A stretch of 38,649 bases of DNA. Origin: Paraburkholderia bannensis NBRC 103871 (GTDB lineage Bacteria > Pseudomonadota > Gammaproteobacteria > Burkholderiales > Burkholderiaceae). The DNA is taken from contig NZ_BAYA01000050.1 in NCBI RefSeq assembly GCF_000685015.1, forward strand, positions 1 to 38,649. The letters are read 5' to 3'. The notes under the pieces were generated by a model. The model worked only from the letters and a program-made list of their open reading frames with translations, was not told where the DNA came from and did not search any database. Of the stretch, positions 8,833 through 17,032 are shown piece after piece (position 1 is the first letter of the stretch; each line of letters begins with the position of its first letter). A program made the translations under genes and the position numbers.

Positions 8833-10182
8833 TTACGGTCGCTTGAGCGCAGCGCTGACCTTGACCACTTTCGCACCCTGCGCGCGCGGCTGATAACCGT
8901 CGTCGAGCGTCTTCAGGAAGGCGATCACATCGTCGATATCGCGTGCGTTCCAGGCGGGCTTGCCGCCCGCCTTGCGCGTCAGCGGTTCGTCCACGGTATC
9001 GACGTTGTCGCGCACCGCTGCGGGCAGGTCGTCGAACTTCACGACATGGCCGCGCGCGTCCTTCGAATACCACTTCTGCGGCGCGGTATCGCGCTCCACG
9101 TAGAAGCGCAGCGCGTCGCGCAGCGTATGGAAGCGGCCGTTGTGGAAGAACACTTCGCGCGTGGCGACGTTGCGCAGCGTCGGCGTCTTGAAGAGGCCGC
9201 AATAGCTCTTGTTGCTCGCCTTGTCGGTGCGCACCGGGCCGCAGAGGCCCTCGTCGTAGTAGTCCGGATCGCGGTTCGCACGCAGCTCCGGATTGCGCGG
9301 CACGCCCAGCGCCTCGAACTGGAAGTCCGTGAACAGCGGATGCGCGCCGTTCGCGCCCACCTGGTCGATATGGCACGACGCGCAGTTGCCGCTGTTCGGA
9401 TCGTCGAACAGCTTCTTGCCGCGCATTTCGCTGGCCGTCAGCTCCGCCTTGCCGTCGAGATACGCGTCGAATTTGCTCGTGTAGGGATGGAAGCTGGGCT
9501 CTTCGAGTTCGTAGCGCTCGACGGCCATCATCGCCTGGCGCAGCGCGGCATCGTTCGAGGCGAAAATCGTTTCGCCGAACACCTGCTTGAAGCGCGCCGC
9601 GTACGGTGCGCGCGCGAGTTTCGCGGCGATGTCGGCGGGGCTGCGATTGGCCATTTCATTCGCGCTGAACAGCGGAAAGAGCGCCTGTTCGTGCAGGCTG
9701 TTGAAGCGGCCGTCCCACGCGAAGCCGCCTGCGGGGGGGCTGTCGGCGTCGGTGAGGCGCTCGAATACGCTGGCGGCCTGCACATGCGTCCAGACCGGCG
9801 TGCGGTTGAGCACGTAGCCGAGCGTCGGCACGGCGCGCGTGCCCTGGGTGCGCATATCGGCGCCGCCCAGTTGTGCGGCGAGGCCGTTGGGCGGCCCATA
9901 GGCGTGCGCCGCGCTATGGCAGCTCGCGCAGGACATACGGCCCGAAGCGGAGAGCGAGGGATCGTTGAAAATGAGCTTGCCGAGCGCGGCGGTGTCGCTG
10001 AGCGGCGTGGCCGCAGCCGTTGTGGAAGCCCCCGCGGAAACCATTGCGGAAGCGGGAACATGAGACTGCGCCTGCGCCGCACCGATGCCCGGTGCGACAA
10101 AAGCCGCCAGCGCGGTAGCGCCGGCGGCCAGCGCAGTCGTGACGGCGCGACGCGCCGCCAGACGTGCGTGGAAAACGGTCAT
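8833..10182 (-). CDS. Di-heme cytochrome c peroxidase family protein
   Basis: 449 residues with a Sec signal peptide (cleavage probably after the AQAQS near residue 40). Two c-type heme motifs CASCH lie at residues 85-89 and 267-271, giving the two-domain layout of the bacterial CcpA/MauG superfamily, which reduces H2O2 or oxidises protein or small-molecule partners in the periplasm. The block FKTPTLRNV followed by FFHNGRF (about 331-350) is conserved in the family. At 449 residues it is longer than classical CcpA (about 330), closer to the MauG-like branch. It starts nine bases after the phosphoesterase gene on the same strand, so they are very likely cotranscribed. Which electron donor or substrate it uses cannot be read. 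Confidence 0.88.
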   Translation of the reverse strand: MTVFHARLAARRAVTTALAAGATALAAFVAPGIGAAQAQSHVPASAMVSAGASTTAAATPLSDTAALGKLIFNDPSLSASGRMSCASCHSAAHAYGPPNGLAAQLGGADMRTQGTRAVPTLGYVLNRTPVWTHVQAASVFERLTDADSPPAGGFAWDGRFNSLHEQALFPLFSANEMANRSPADIAAKLARAPYAARFKQVFGETIFASNDAALRQAMMAVERYELEEPSFHPYTSKFDAYLDGKAELTASEMRGKKLFDDPNSGNCASCHIDQVGANGAHPLFTDFQFEALGVPRNPELRANRDPDYYDEGLCGPVRTDKASNKSYCGLFKTPTLRNVATREVFFHNGRFHTLRDALRFYVERDTAPQKWYSKDARGHVVKFDDLPAAVRDNVDTVDEPLTRKAGGKPAWNARDIDDVIAFLKTLDDGYQPRAQGAKVVKVSAALKRP

Positions 10183-10191
10183 CGGCGTGGC

Positions 10192-11487
10192 TTAGAGATT
10201 CGTGAAGATGTCCTTGCCGAAGCCCGTCAGGCCCGCCTGGCCCGCGTAGCCCAGATGGCCGAGGCCGAACATGTCCTCGACGCTCTTGAGCATCGAGTAG
10301 TGGTTGTACGCCACCGTCGACACCGTGCCCGGCTTGATGAACTTCGAGATCATCACCGCGCCCGTGCGGTCGCCGCCGTAGCTGCTCTTCGCGAGCACGA
10401 GATTCACGTTGCCCGTGAGGCCTGCCGGCACGGTCATGCCGAGCTTCGTCAGGTACGCCGCCGGCACCGTGCCCATCGCCGCCGATTGCGGGAACGTGCC
10501 CAGGTTCGGCCCTTCCTGCTGGCTGCAGCAGGTGTCGCCCGCGAACGTGAAGTCCACTTCGCTCGTGCTCGGCATCGTCACCGACGCGTAGCTGCTTTCG
10601 TCGAAGTTGATGATCAGCAGGCCGTCCTGCTTGAACGCCGGCGATGCGGTGATGATGGGCACCCACTTTTGCAGGAACGCATCGGCGGAAACCAGGCCGC
10701 CCGTCGCGCCGTTCGCGCACGGCGAATCGTGGCCGTCGTCGCACGTGCTCGGCGTGATGAGGTTAAAGTTCGCCGTCGTCGCGACCTGTTGCAGGTCGGT
10801 CGTCAGGTTGTTCAGGTTGACCACGTTCGCCTGGCAGTCCGGCGAATCGATGATCGAGTGGAAGTACATGAACGGGTTGTGACGCGTCGCATACGAATCG
10901 CCTGCGGGCGTGGTGGCGTTCGGCGCTTCCTGGGTGTTGGTCAGGTCGGTCGTCCCCAGCGTCGGGTGGCCGCAGGTGGCCGCTTCGCGCGCCGGGTCGT
11001 TGCCCATGTCGCCTTCGTAGCCCTTCCACGTGAGGTTCGCCGCCTTGAGCTGGTCGGCGATGGTCTTCACGCTCGCGGGATACACGCAGCCGGTGCCGAT
11101 CGCCTGACCGTCCGACGTCATGCCCGTGAGGCTGAAGTCCTCATAGGTCGTGCAGTCGTTGTCGGTTTGCAACGTGGGCGACTGGCCGCTGATCATCGAA
11201 ATGTAATTGTCGAGGCTCACGTGGCCCGTGCCGTAATACTGCTGCACCAGCGCGCCTTGCGCCGCGAGCGTGTTGGCCAGGTACGGCGCTTTCGTGGTCG
11301 AACTGAACGTCGTCGTGTAGTTCTCGTTTTCAAGCGTGATGATGAAAACGTGCTTGATTTGCTGGGTCGTTCCCGCGGTCGTGGAGTTGACGCTCGAACC
11401 GCACGCGCTCACGAAAAGCGCGCACACGAGCGCGGCGAAGATGGCGGCGAAGGCGGCGCCGATCCTGCCGGTAAAGCGAACTGCCAT
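10192..11487 (-). CDS. Lipoprotein phosphoesterase (phospholipase C/AcpA-type acid phosphatase family)
   Basis: 431 residues. The N-terminus is a lipoprotein signal with lipobox-like VSAC (Cys about residue 29) followed by GSS, so it is probably anchored to an envelope membrane. From residue about 43, KHVFIITLENENY, then GHVSLDNYISMISGQSP (about 89-105), place it in the phosphoesterase family of phospholipase C and AcpA acid phosphatases, with Glu/Asn near the start and Ser/Asp for metal and phosphate binding. Further blocks are NFDESSY (about 296-302), GGDRTGAVMISKF and YNHYSMLKSVEDMFGLGHLG near the end, all family typical. It probably releases phosphate from organic esters outside the cytoplasm. 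It is the first gene of a two-gene unit with the di-heme peroxidase. Confidence 0.85.
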   Translation of the reverse strand: MAVRFTGRIGAAFAAIFAALVCALFVSACGSSVNSTTAGTTQQIKHVFIITLENENYTTTFSSTTKAPYLANTLAAQGALVQQYYGTGHVSLDNYISMISGQSPTLQTDNDCTTYEDFSLTGMTSDGQAIGTGCVYPASVKTIADQLKAANLTWKGYEGDMGNDPAREAATCGHPTLGTTDLTNTQEAPNATTPAGDSYATRHNPFMYFHSIIDSPDCQANVVNLNNLTTDLQQVATTANFNLITPSTCDDGHDSPCANGATGGLVSADAFLQKWVPIITASPAFKQDGLLIINFDESSYASVTMPSTSEVDFTFAGDTCCSQQEGPNLGTFPQSAAMGTVPAAYLTKLGMTVPAGLTGNVNLVLAKSSYGGDRTGAVMISKFIKPGTVSTVAYNHYSMLKSVEDMFGLGHLGYAGQAGLTGFGKDIFTNL

Positions 11488-11826
11488 GGGTGTCCTCTGT
11501 CTTGTCGAATCGTTATCGGGGTTCTTCGATTTTTTCGGTTTTTTCGGCTTTTCTCTGGAGTGAATGCCGATATTTTTCCGTCCGCCCAGGCACCTTTCGA
11601 TGCACCATGATTGGGCCGCGCCAGCTTAGGCAGCGTGTGTGACGGAACCGTGAAAAAACCGGGCCGACTGGCCATATAACCGTTATATCGTTCGAACGAA
11701 CTATGCTTGCGCACGCAACCAACCGGCCGGTCTGGCATTGGCGCGCTGCACCGCCCCGCCAGCAGTTCATGGGTGAAACACGGTCGTGCTGCGCGCAACC
11801 GGCTATCATGTCGATTCGTACCGTAG
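11488..11826. promoter_or_regulatory. Divergent control region with two abutting dyads
   Basis: About 340 bp between the divergent phosphoesterase and NYN genes. It contains a perfect inverted repeat ATATAAC-C-GTTATAT (11674-11688) directly joined to a perfect 12-bp palindrome TCGTTCGAACGA (11688-11699). Such dyads are typical of TetR/MarR-type operators, but no cognate regulator is evident in the window. The dyads lie about 130 bp before the NYN start and 190 bp before the phosphoesterase start. A T-rich stretch lies close to the phosphoesterase start (11517-11560). Confidence 0.5.
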
Positions 11827-13350
11827 ATGGAACAATCGAATCACATGGCCTCCCCTCAAGAAAACGTCAGCATGGCGGTGTTCTGCGACTTCGAGAATGT
11901 CGCGCTCGGCGTGCGCGACGCGAAGATCGACCGCTTCGATATCAAGCCCGTGCTCGAGCGGCTGCTGCTCAAGGGCAGCATCGTCGTGAAGAAGGCTTAT
12001 TGCGACTGGGAGCGCTACAAGGGCTTCAAGGCGTCGATGCATGAGGCGAGTTTCGAGCTCATCGAAATTCCGCACGTGCGCCAGTCCGGCAAGAATTCCG
12101 CCGATATTCGCCTCGTCGTCGATGCGCTCGACCTCTGCTATACGAAGTCGCACGTCGATACCTTCGTGATCGTGAGCGGCGACTCGGACTTCTCCCCGCT
12201 CGTCTCCAAGCTGCGCGAGAACGCGAAGAAGGTGATCGGCGTGGGCGTGCGGCACTCGACCTCCGACCTGCTGGTCGCGAACTGCGACGAATTCATCTTC
12301 TACGACGACCTGGTGCGCGAACTTTCGCGCGAGCAGCAGCCGCGCGGCAAGGGCCGCGACGGCGGCGCGAACGCGAAGCGCCAGGGCGGCGACGAGCGCC
12401 AGCAACGCGGCGACGACAAGAACGAAAACGCCGAAGATCGCAGCGAGGAGCGCAAGCTCAAGGCGATCACGCTGGTGGTCGAGACGCTCGATGCGCTGGG
12501 CTATGAGCGCGGCGACAGCGGCAAGATCTGGGCATCGGTGCTCAAGAGCGCGATCAAGCGCCGCCGCCCCGACTTCAACGAGTCGCGTTATGGGTTCCGC
12601 GCGTTCGGCAACCTGCTGGAAGAGGCGCAGGCGCGCGGGCTGCTCGAAGTGGGCCGCGACGACAAGTCGGGCACCTTTGTGACGCGCACGAGCCAGCCGG
12701 CGAACGTGGCAGCGCCTTCTACTACGACGGACGCCCCGGCAGCACCGGTGGCGGAAGAAGCCGCAGCGCCGCGCAACGACGACACGCGCTCGCGCCGCAA
12801 GGGCCGCCGTAACGGTCGTGGGAATGCGAAGGACGTGAAGGACGTGAAGGACGCCGCGCGCGAGCCGCAAGAGCCACGCCAGCCGCAACAGGGCGTGCAC
12901 GAAGCGCACGAAGTGATTCAGGCGCAGGAAATCTTCGACATCGAATCGCTGCAGGAAACCGGCGCTGCGTCCTTCGACACGCACGCCGAACCGCATGGCG
13001 ATCTTTTCGACGAGCAGCAGCCGCACTCGCACGAATCCGCCCTGCCGCTGTTCGAGCCCGCTACGCCCGCAGAAGTGAAGGTGCTGGAAGAGACGCCGCG
13101 TCGCGCGCGCAAGACCGCTCCGCGCAAGACTCCGGCGCGCAAGAAGGCTGCCAAACCTGCGAAGGAAGCCGCCCAGGCTGCCGCCGCATCGTCAGAGGCA
13201 GACGCCGCGCCTCAGGCCGAACCGGCGGTGCAAGCTGCGCCTGAAGTCACTGCGCCCGACGCCCCCGCGACTGAAGCACCGAAAAAGAAAGCGCCGAAGA
13301 AAACTCCGGCGCGTGCACGCCGCCCGCGCAAGGCAGCGGAAGAAAGCTGA
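11827..13350 (+). CDS. NYN (LabA-like PIN nuclease fold) and OST-HTH/LOTUS protein with basic tail
   Basis: 507 residues. Residues about 16-165 form a NYN/PIN-like nuclease domain: FCDFEN (19-24), a central SADIRLVVDALD (91-102) and VSGDSDFSPLV (116-126) provide the acidic metal-binding residues D21, D93, D99, D119 and D121. A charged Arg/Gly/Gln linker (165-210) leads to an OST-HTH/LOTUS domain (about 210-290), an RNA-binding winged helix. The remainder is low complexity, Ala/Glu/Pro then Lys/Ala/Pro with KTPARKKAAKPAK-like histone-H1-type repeats. Together this suggests an RNA-directed nuclease or RNA-silencing factor anchored by a basic tail. The ATG at 11845 is an alternative start; neither has a clear ribosome-binding site. 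A terminator follows. Confidence 0.85.
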   Translation: MEQSNHMASPQENVSMAVFCDFENVALGVRDAKIDRFDIKPVLERLLLKGSIVVKKAYCDWERYKGFKASMHEASFELIEIPHVRQSGKNSADIRLVVDALDLCYTKSHVDTFVIVSGDSDFSPLVSKLRENAKKVIGVGVRHSTSDLLVANCDEFIFYDDLVRELSREQQPRGKGRDGGANAKRQGGDERQQRGDDKNENAEDRSEERKLKAITLVVETLDALGYERGDSGKIWASVLKSAIKRRRPDFNESRYGFRAFGNLLEEAQARGLLEVGRDDKSGTFVTRTSQPANVAAPSTTTDAPAAPVAEEAAAPRNDDTRSRRKGRRNGRGNAKDVKDVKDAAREPQEPRQPQQGVHEAHEVIQAQEIFDIESLQETGAASFDTHAEPHGDLFDEQQPHSHESALPLFEPATPAEVKVLEETPRRARKTAPRKTPARKKAAKPAKEAAQAAAASSEADAAPQAEPAVQAAPEVTAPDAPATEAPKKKAPKKTPARARRPRKAAEES

Positions 13351-13372
13351 TCGCCGTCCAGCCGACGATCAG

Positions 13373-13858
13373 TCAGTCACCAAACGGATTCGCCGGGCGC
13401 TTGCCCGGCGTTTCTTTTTTGTCGCCCTGTTCATCGGACGCACCGAAAGCCCCGAACGGATCGCCCGCTTTCGCAGGCGCATCGCCACCAAAGGGATTCG
13501 TTTCAGGCTTGGGCGCGGAATCGCCAAATGGATTCGCGCTCGCCGGAGCACGCGTGCCACCGAACGGATCGTCGGCGCGTGGCGGTTGCTCACTCTTGCC
13601 TGCTTCCATCGCGTCGGCATCGGCCGCGAGGTTGTACTCGGCCTGCACCTGCGCGAGCACGCCTGCAATGGTCGATTCGAAACCCGCCGCATTGCCGAAA
13701 TGGCGCATCGTCCAGTTGCAGCCCGTGCGATCGGGCTCCTGCGCCTGCGGTCGCGGCACGACGATTTTCACGCCATCCTCGACCACTTCCTGCCGCCGTT
13801 GCAGACGGCGCTTCACTTCTTCATGCAACCGCGACGCGTTGAGTGTCTTGCGCAGCAT
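13373..13858 (-). CDS. Small protein with 12-residue-spaced PFG repeats, unknown function
   Basis: 161 residues, soluble, no signal peptide. The N-terminal half (1-80) looks like an ordinary folded domain (LNASRLHEEVKRRLQRR, then KIVVPRP, GCNWTM, FESTIAGVLAQVQAEYNL). The C-terminal half is a low-complexity tail with [D/N]PFG at residues 97, 109, 121, 133 and 157: a strict 12-residue period with one missed slot at 145. Translation starts at the ATG at 13858 with an unusually perfect AAGGAGGT ribosome-binding site (13864-13871), suggesting strong expression. I do not recognise the family; orthologues in Burkholderia-group genomes are likely but unchecked. It converges on the NYN gene, whose terminator lies inside this gene's 3' end. 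Confidence 0.7.
   Translation of the reverse strand: MLRKTLNASRLHEEVKRRLQRRQEVVEDGVKIVVPRPQAQEPDRTGCNWTMRHFGNAAGFESTIAGVLAQVQAEYNLAADADAMEAGKSEQPPRADDPFGGTRAPASANPFGDSAPKPETNPFGGDAPAKAGDPFGAFGASDEQGDKKETPGKRPANPFGD
13391..13420 (+). terminator. Terminator of the NYN gene, inside the convergent gene
   Basis: The stem CGCCGGGC / GCCCGGCG (13391-13410, 4-nt loop) is followed by TTTCTTTTTT. It lies within the last codons of the convergent gene at 13373-13858, where the same bases encode its PGKRP segment. Confidence 0.8.
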
Positions 13859-13915
13859 CGGGCACCTCCTTGTCGATCCTCGAAACCCGCCGCGAGTCTA
13901 GCGCACTCTTGACGT

Positions 13916-14737
13916 TCACTGCGGCTGGGACGGGGGCTCGACAGGCTGGTTCATATGCACGAGCGCGTCGCGCATCGAATCGCTCGGGATCACGATTTGC
14001 CCCGTAAATGGTGTGTCGAGATCGACAATCACATAGATCGACGACGAAATCGATAGCGCACCCAGCCCGATCATCACCATGGCGAGCGCATTGTGTGGCG
14101 CAATCAGGCCGAAGCTCAGGAAGATGAGGATGAGCCATAGCGTGAGCATCACGAAGAACGGCCGCGACAGCGTGCTATGCGCCTCCTCGATCAACCGCCA
14201 GCGCGTGTCGCGCACGCGGCCAAACACGTCGCCAAGACGCGCTGCAAGCACGCCCTGATAGCGGTCGCGCGGCGTGAAGCTGCCGATCTCGCGGCCGACC
14301 GAATTGAGCAGCGCGCCCAGCGACACGCTCTCCAGTTCGCCGTCCTTCGCACCGGACACGCGTGGATAGCTGCCCTCGGGCGGGCGCTCGTTGGGCCATG
14401 TCGAGGCAATCGCCGCTGCGGTGTAACTGCGCAGCTTCGCGCGCGCGGCTTCGGCATCCGGGCCGTAGTCGCGCAGGCGCGCGTCGAGCTGGATCAGGTC
14501 TGCCGAGTAGGCGCGCATGTCGTTGGTCGCCGTGTCGAAGCTGCTTTTCGCCGACGCGGTGAGCAGGCTCAACACCAGCGCCGCGAACGTCACGAGCATC
14601 CCCAGCACCAGTTGCACGAGTTGCACCGTCTCGTGCTTGCGATGCTCCTCGGGCAGCAACGGCCGCAGCAAAATGCCCAGCCCCGTGCCGCCGAGCAGCA
14701 GCACGAACACCAGCGCGGCCATGCCGATCTCCATCAT
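13916..14737 (-). CDS. Bestrophin-like (DUF4239) membrane protein
   Basis: 273 residues from the ATG at 14737; a longer frame exists upstream but would overlap the antiporter. Two hydrophobic segments at the N-terminus (about 5-25 and 43-62), a soluble helical middle (about 65-190) and two near the C-terminus (about 197-215 and 220-240) match the DUF4239/bestrophin-like layout, related to bestrophin anion channels. The segment FAALVLSLLTASAKSSFD after the second helix is characteristic. Translation starts two bases after the antiporter's stop codon, so the genes are coupled, pointing to a shared role in ion homeostasis or pH. Ion selectivity cannot be inferred. Confidence 0.75.
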   Translation of the reverse strand: MMEIGMAALVFVLLLGGTGLGILLRPLLPEEHRKHETVQLVQLVLGMLVTFAALVLSLLTASAKSSFDTATNDMRAYSADLIQLDARLRDYGPDAEAARAKLRSYTAAAIASTWPNERPPEGSYPRVSGAKDGELESVSLGALLNSVGREIGSFTPRDRYQGVLAARLGDVFGRVRDTRWRLIEEAHSTLSRPFFVMLTLWLILIFLSFGLIAPHNALAMVMIGLGALSISSSIYVIVDLDTPFTGQIVIPSDSMRDALVHMNQPVEPPSQPQ

Positions 14738-14739
14738 GC

Positions 14740-16953
14740 TCAGGCGCTCCTGTGCGGATCGTCCGCGGGCGTTGCCTGCGTGCCTTGCAACGCTTCTTCC
14801 ACTTCGCTCTTCGGCGGCTGCGGCACGGGTAGATCCTTGGCGTTCTTCGCCAGGTGCGCCGACTCGCCGGGCAACAGCACATCGGGATGCACGCGCGGCA
14901 CCGCTCGCTTCCACGCGACGTCCAGTTCGCGGCGGATCGAATCGTAAATCTCCTTCGAAATCGAACGATCCTCATACATCGCCACCACGCGCGCGCGCCC
15001 TTCGCGCAGCGCGTAAAGCAGCATCATGCGCTTCTCCAGCACGTCGGCGCCGTTGCCGAAACAGCTGCGCACGGCGTCGAGCCCCCCTTCGGCCTTCTCG
15101 ATGCGCGAGCGCAGGATCGTGCCGAGCAGCTTCGCCAGCCGCTCGCCGAGCAAGGGCGTGAGACTCGTATCGGCGAAGGCGATCAGTTCGTGCAGCACCA
15201 CGCGCCGGCACATCAGGAGTTCGAATCGATCGGCCAGCGCATCCGAATACGGCTGGCGAATGCGCAGCCAGCGCGCGATGAAACGTGCGACGCGCAGCTC
15301 CGGCGTATCGGCAAGAATTTTTGCCGCCGCGCGCTGGTAGCCGATGCGCCCGCTCTCGCGCGCCGCTTCGATCATCGCGTCGGTATTGCGCGTCATGGCA
15401 TCCAGGTTGCGGATCGTGACAATGCCGCTTCCGTATTCCGGAATGAGGTCGCGCTCCTTCGCCGCGAGCGTGACGAGGCCGATGGCAAGACGCTCACGCT
15501 CGGACAGCGCCGCTTCGATATCGAAGGCCGTCGAGCTCAGGTCGATGCTGCGGCGAAACGTGGCGCAGGCCTCGTGAGCAATTTCATCAGGGATACGAAA
15601 CGTTCGAGCCGCTGCGTGTACCTGTTGCGACACGCGGATCGACGAAAGTTGCACGGCCTGCTGCTGGATTGCCTCTTCCTGCGGCGAGAGCAGGTCGAGC
15701 TTGAGCCTGCGGATCAGCAGCTTGAGCGACGAGCCGTTGACGATGAGGCTCACGAGCACGAAGCCCGTGGCCAGGATCGCGACGAAGCGGCGCGTGCTTT
15801 CGGGCAGCGCCTCGTTCTGCGCGAGGCCGAGCGCCAGCACCAGCGTCACCGCGCCGCGCAGGCCGCCCCACGCGATAACGAGCTTGTATGCGGCGCTCAC
15901 GGGTTCGGTGAGCTTGAAGCGGCTCAATAGCGGCAGCATGCCGAACGCGACCACGAGCCGCGCGATGAAGGCCGCGACCACCACCACCGCGAGTGCGACA
16001 AGGTCGAGCAAGTGCGCATCGCGCAAAGTCGCGGGAATCTGCATGGCGGCGAGCAGAAAAATTGCCGCCCCCGCCATGGCCGCGACCTGTTCCCAGATCA
16101 GTTGCAGGTGCAACCAGTTGACGGGCGACAGGCGCGTGCGCCCCAGGCCGCTGATCACGAGCCCCGCGGCCACCACGGACACCACGCCGGACACATGCAG
16201 CACCTGATCGGCGAACAGATACAGCGGATACGGCAGCGCAAAGCTCAGCGAGATCTCGGCCTTGCCCTCGCCGCCCAGCGCGGGAAGCAACCAGGCGAAT
16301 GCGCGGCCCGCCAGTGCGCCAAGCGCGAGCCCGCCAACCAGTTGGACGCCCAGCGTGCGCAGCGCGGCCGTACCCGTGGCCGCCGCGGCGTCGCCGGTGA
16401 TGGCGGCGATCAGCACGCTGGCAATGGCGATGGCGGCTGCGTCGTTCAACAGGCTCTCGCCTTCGACGAGGCGTACGAGCCGCGCAGGCGCGCCCACTTC
16501 GCGAAAGACCGCAAGCACGGCGGACGGATCGGTCGTCGCGATCATCGCGCCCAGCAACAAGCCGTCCGTCAAAGGGCCGAGTCCCGTCAAGCGGATCGCG
16601 CCGCCCACCATCGCGGTCGCGACGAACACGGCCACCACGGCGAGCAGCAGGATCGGCGCGGCGTCGCCCAGCATTTCGCGTACGTTCACGCTGAGCGCGG
16701 CCTGAAACAGCAGCAGCGGCAGGAAGACCCAGAGATAGGCCTCGGGCGGCAGGCGCGGCGCCAGCGCGGGCGTGACGACGCTCGCGGCAAGCTGCGGCCA
16801 GGCTTCGCCGCTCACAAGATAAATGCCGCCGAGCGCGAAACCCCACGCGGCCAGCAGCACCGATTCCGAGAGCGCAAAGCGCAGGCTCACCGCTTGCACC
16901 AGCGCGATGCTCGCCAGCAGAAAACCGCTCAAGAGAAGAATGTGAATGACCAT
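14740..16953 (-). CDS. CPA1-family Na+(K+)/H+ antiporter with long C-terminal domain
   Basis: 737 residues. The first about 420 form a 12-13-helix transporter of the CPA1 (NhaP/NHE) family, with GAMIATTDPSAVLAVFREVG (about 135-154) and EGESLLNDAAAIAIASV (about 164-180). These are the acidic 'TDP' and 'ND' motifs of the ion-binding site in known antiporters. The remainder (about 430-737) is a hydrophilic, mostly helical cytosolic domain typical of YjcE/NhaP-like proteins and presumably regulatory. It exchanges cytosolic Na+ or K+ for protons in alkaline or salt stress. The downstream bestrophin-like gene is translationally coupled. Which cation is carried is not decidable. Confidence 0.87.
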   Translation of the reverse strand: MVIHILLLSGFLLASIALVQAVSLRFALSESVLLAAWGFALGGIYLVSGEAWPQLAASVVTPALAPRLPPEAYLWVFLPLLLFQAALSVNVREMLGDAAPILLLAVVAVFVATAMVGGAIRLTGLGPLTDGLLLGAMIATTDPSAVLAVFREVGAPARLVRLVEGESLLNDAAAIAIASVLIAAITGDAAAATGTAALRTLGVQLVGGLALGALAGRAFAWLLPALGGEGKAEISLSFALPYPLYLFADQVLHVSGVVSVVAAGLVISGLGRTRLSPVNWLHLQLIWEQVAAMAGAAIFLLAAMQIPATLRDAHLLDLVALAVVVVAAFIARLVVAFGMLPLLSRFKLTEPVSAAYKLVIAWGGLRGAVTLVLALGLAQNEALPESTRRFVAILATGFVLVSLIVNGSSLKLLIRRLKLDLLSPQEEAIQQQAVQLSSIRVSQQVHAAARTFRIPDEIAHEACATFRRSIDLSSTAFDIEAALSERERLAIGLVTLAAKERDLIPEYGSGIVTIRNLDAMTRNTDAMIEAARESGRIGYQRAAAKILADTPELRVARFIARWLRIRQPYSDALADRFELLMCRRVVLHELIAFADTSLTPLLGERLAKLLGTILRSRIEKAEGGLDAVRSCFGNGADVLEKRMMLLYALREGRARVVAMYEDRSISKEIYDSIRRELDVAWKRAVPRVHPDVLLPGESAHLAKNAKDLPVPQPPKSEVEEALQGTQATPADDPHRSA

Positions 16954-17032
16954 CGTTTCCTGTGCGATGTGTAGGTCTGCGGATTGGTTGCTACCGGGTA
17001 CGGCAATAGATACACGCGAGGAGCACGTGCGC

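Noticed and set aside
9046..11610. An 854-residue open frame on the plus strand across the peroxidase and phosphoesterase genes
   Set aside because: Its product is Arg/Ala/His-rich with no family pattern; it is the antisense of two recognisable genes, a shadow of GC-rich codon use.
13373..13858. NPF motifs as mimicry of eukaryotic endocytic EH-domain ligands
   Set aside because: The motif also occurs as DPFG, the protein has no signal peptide or secretion signal, and the period points to a structural repeat; no evidence of host targeting.
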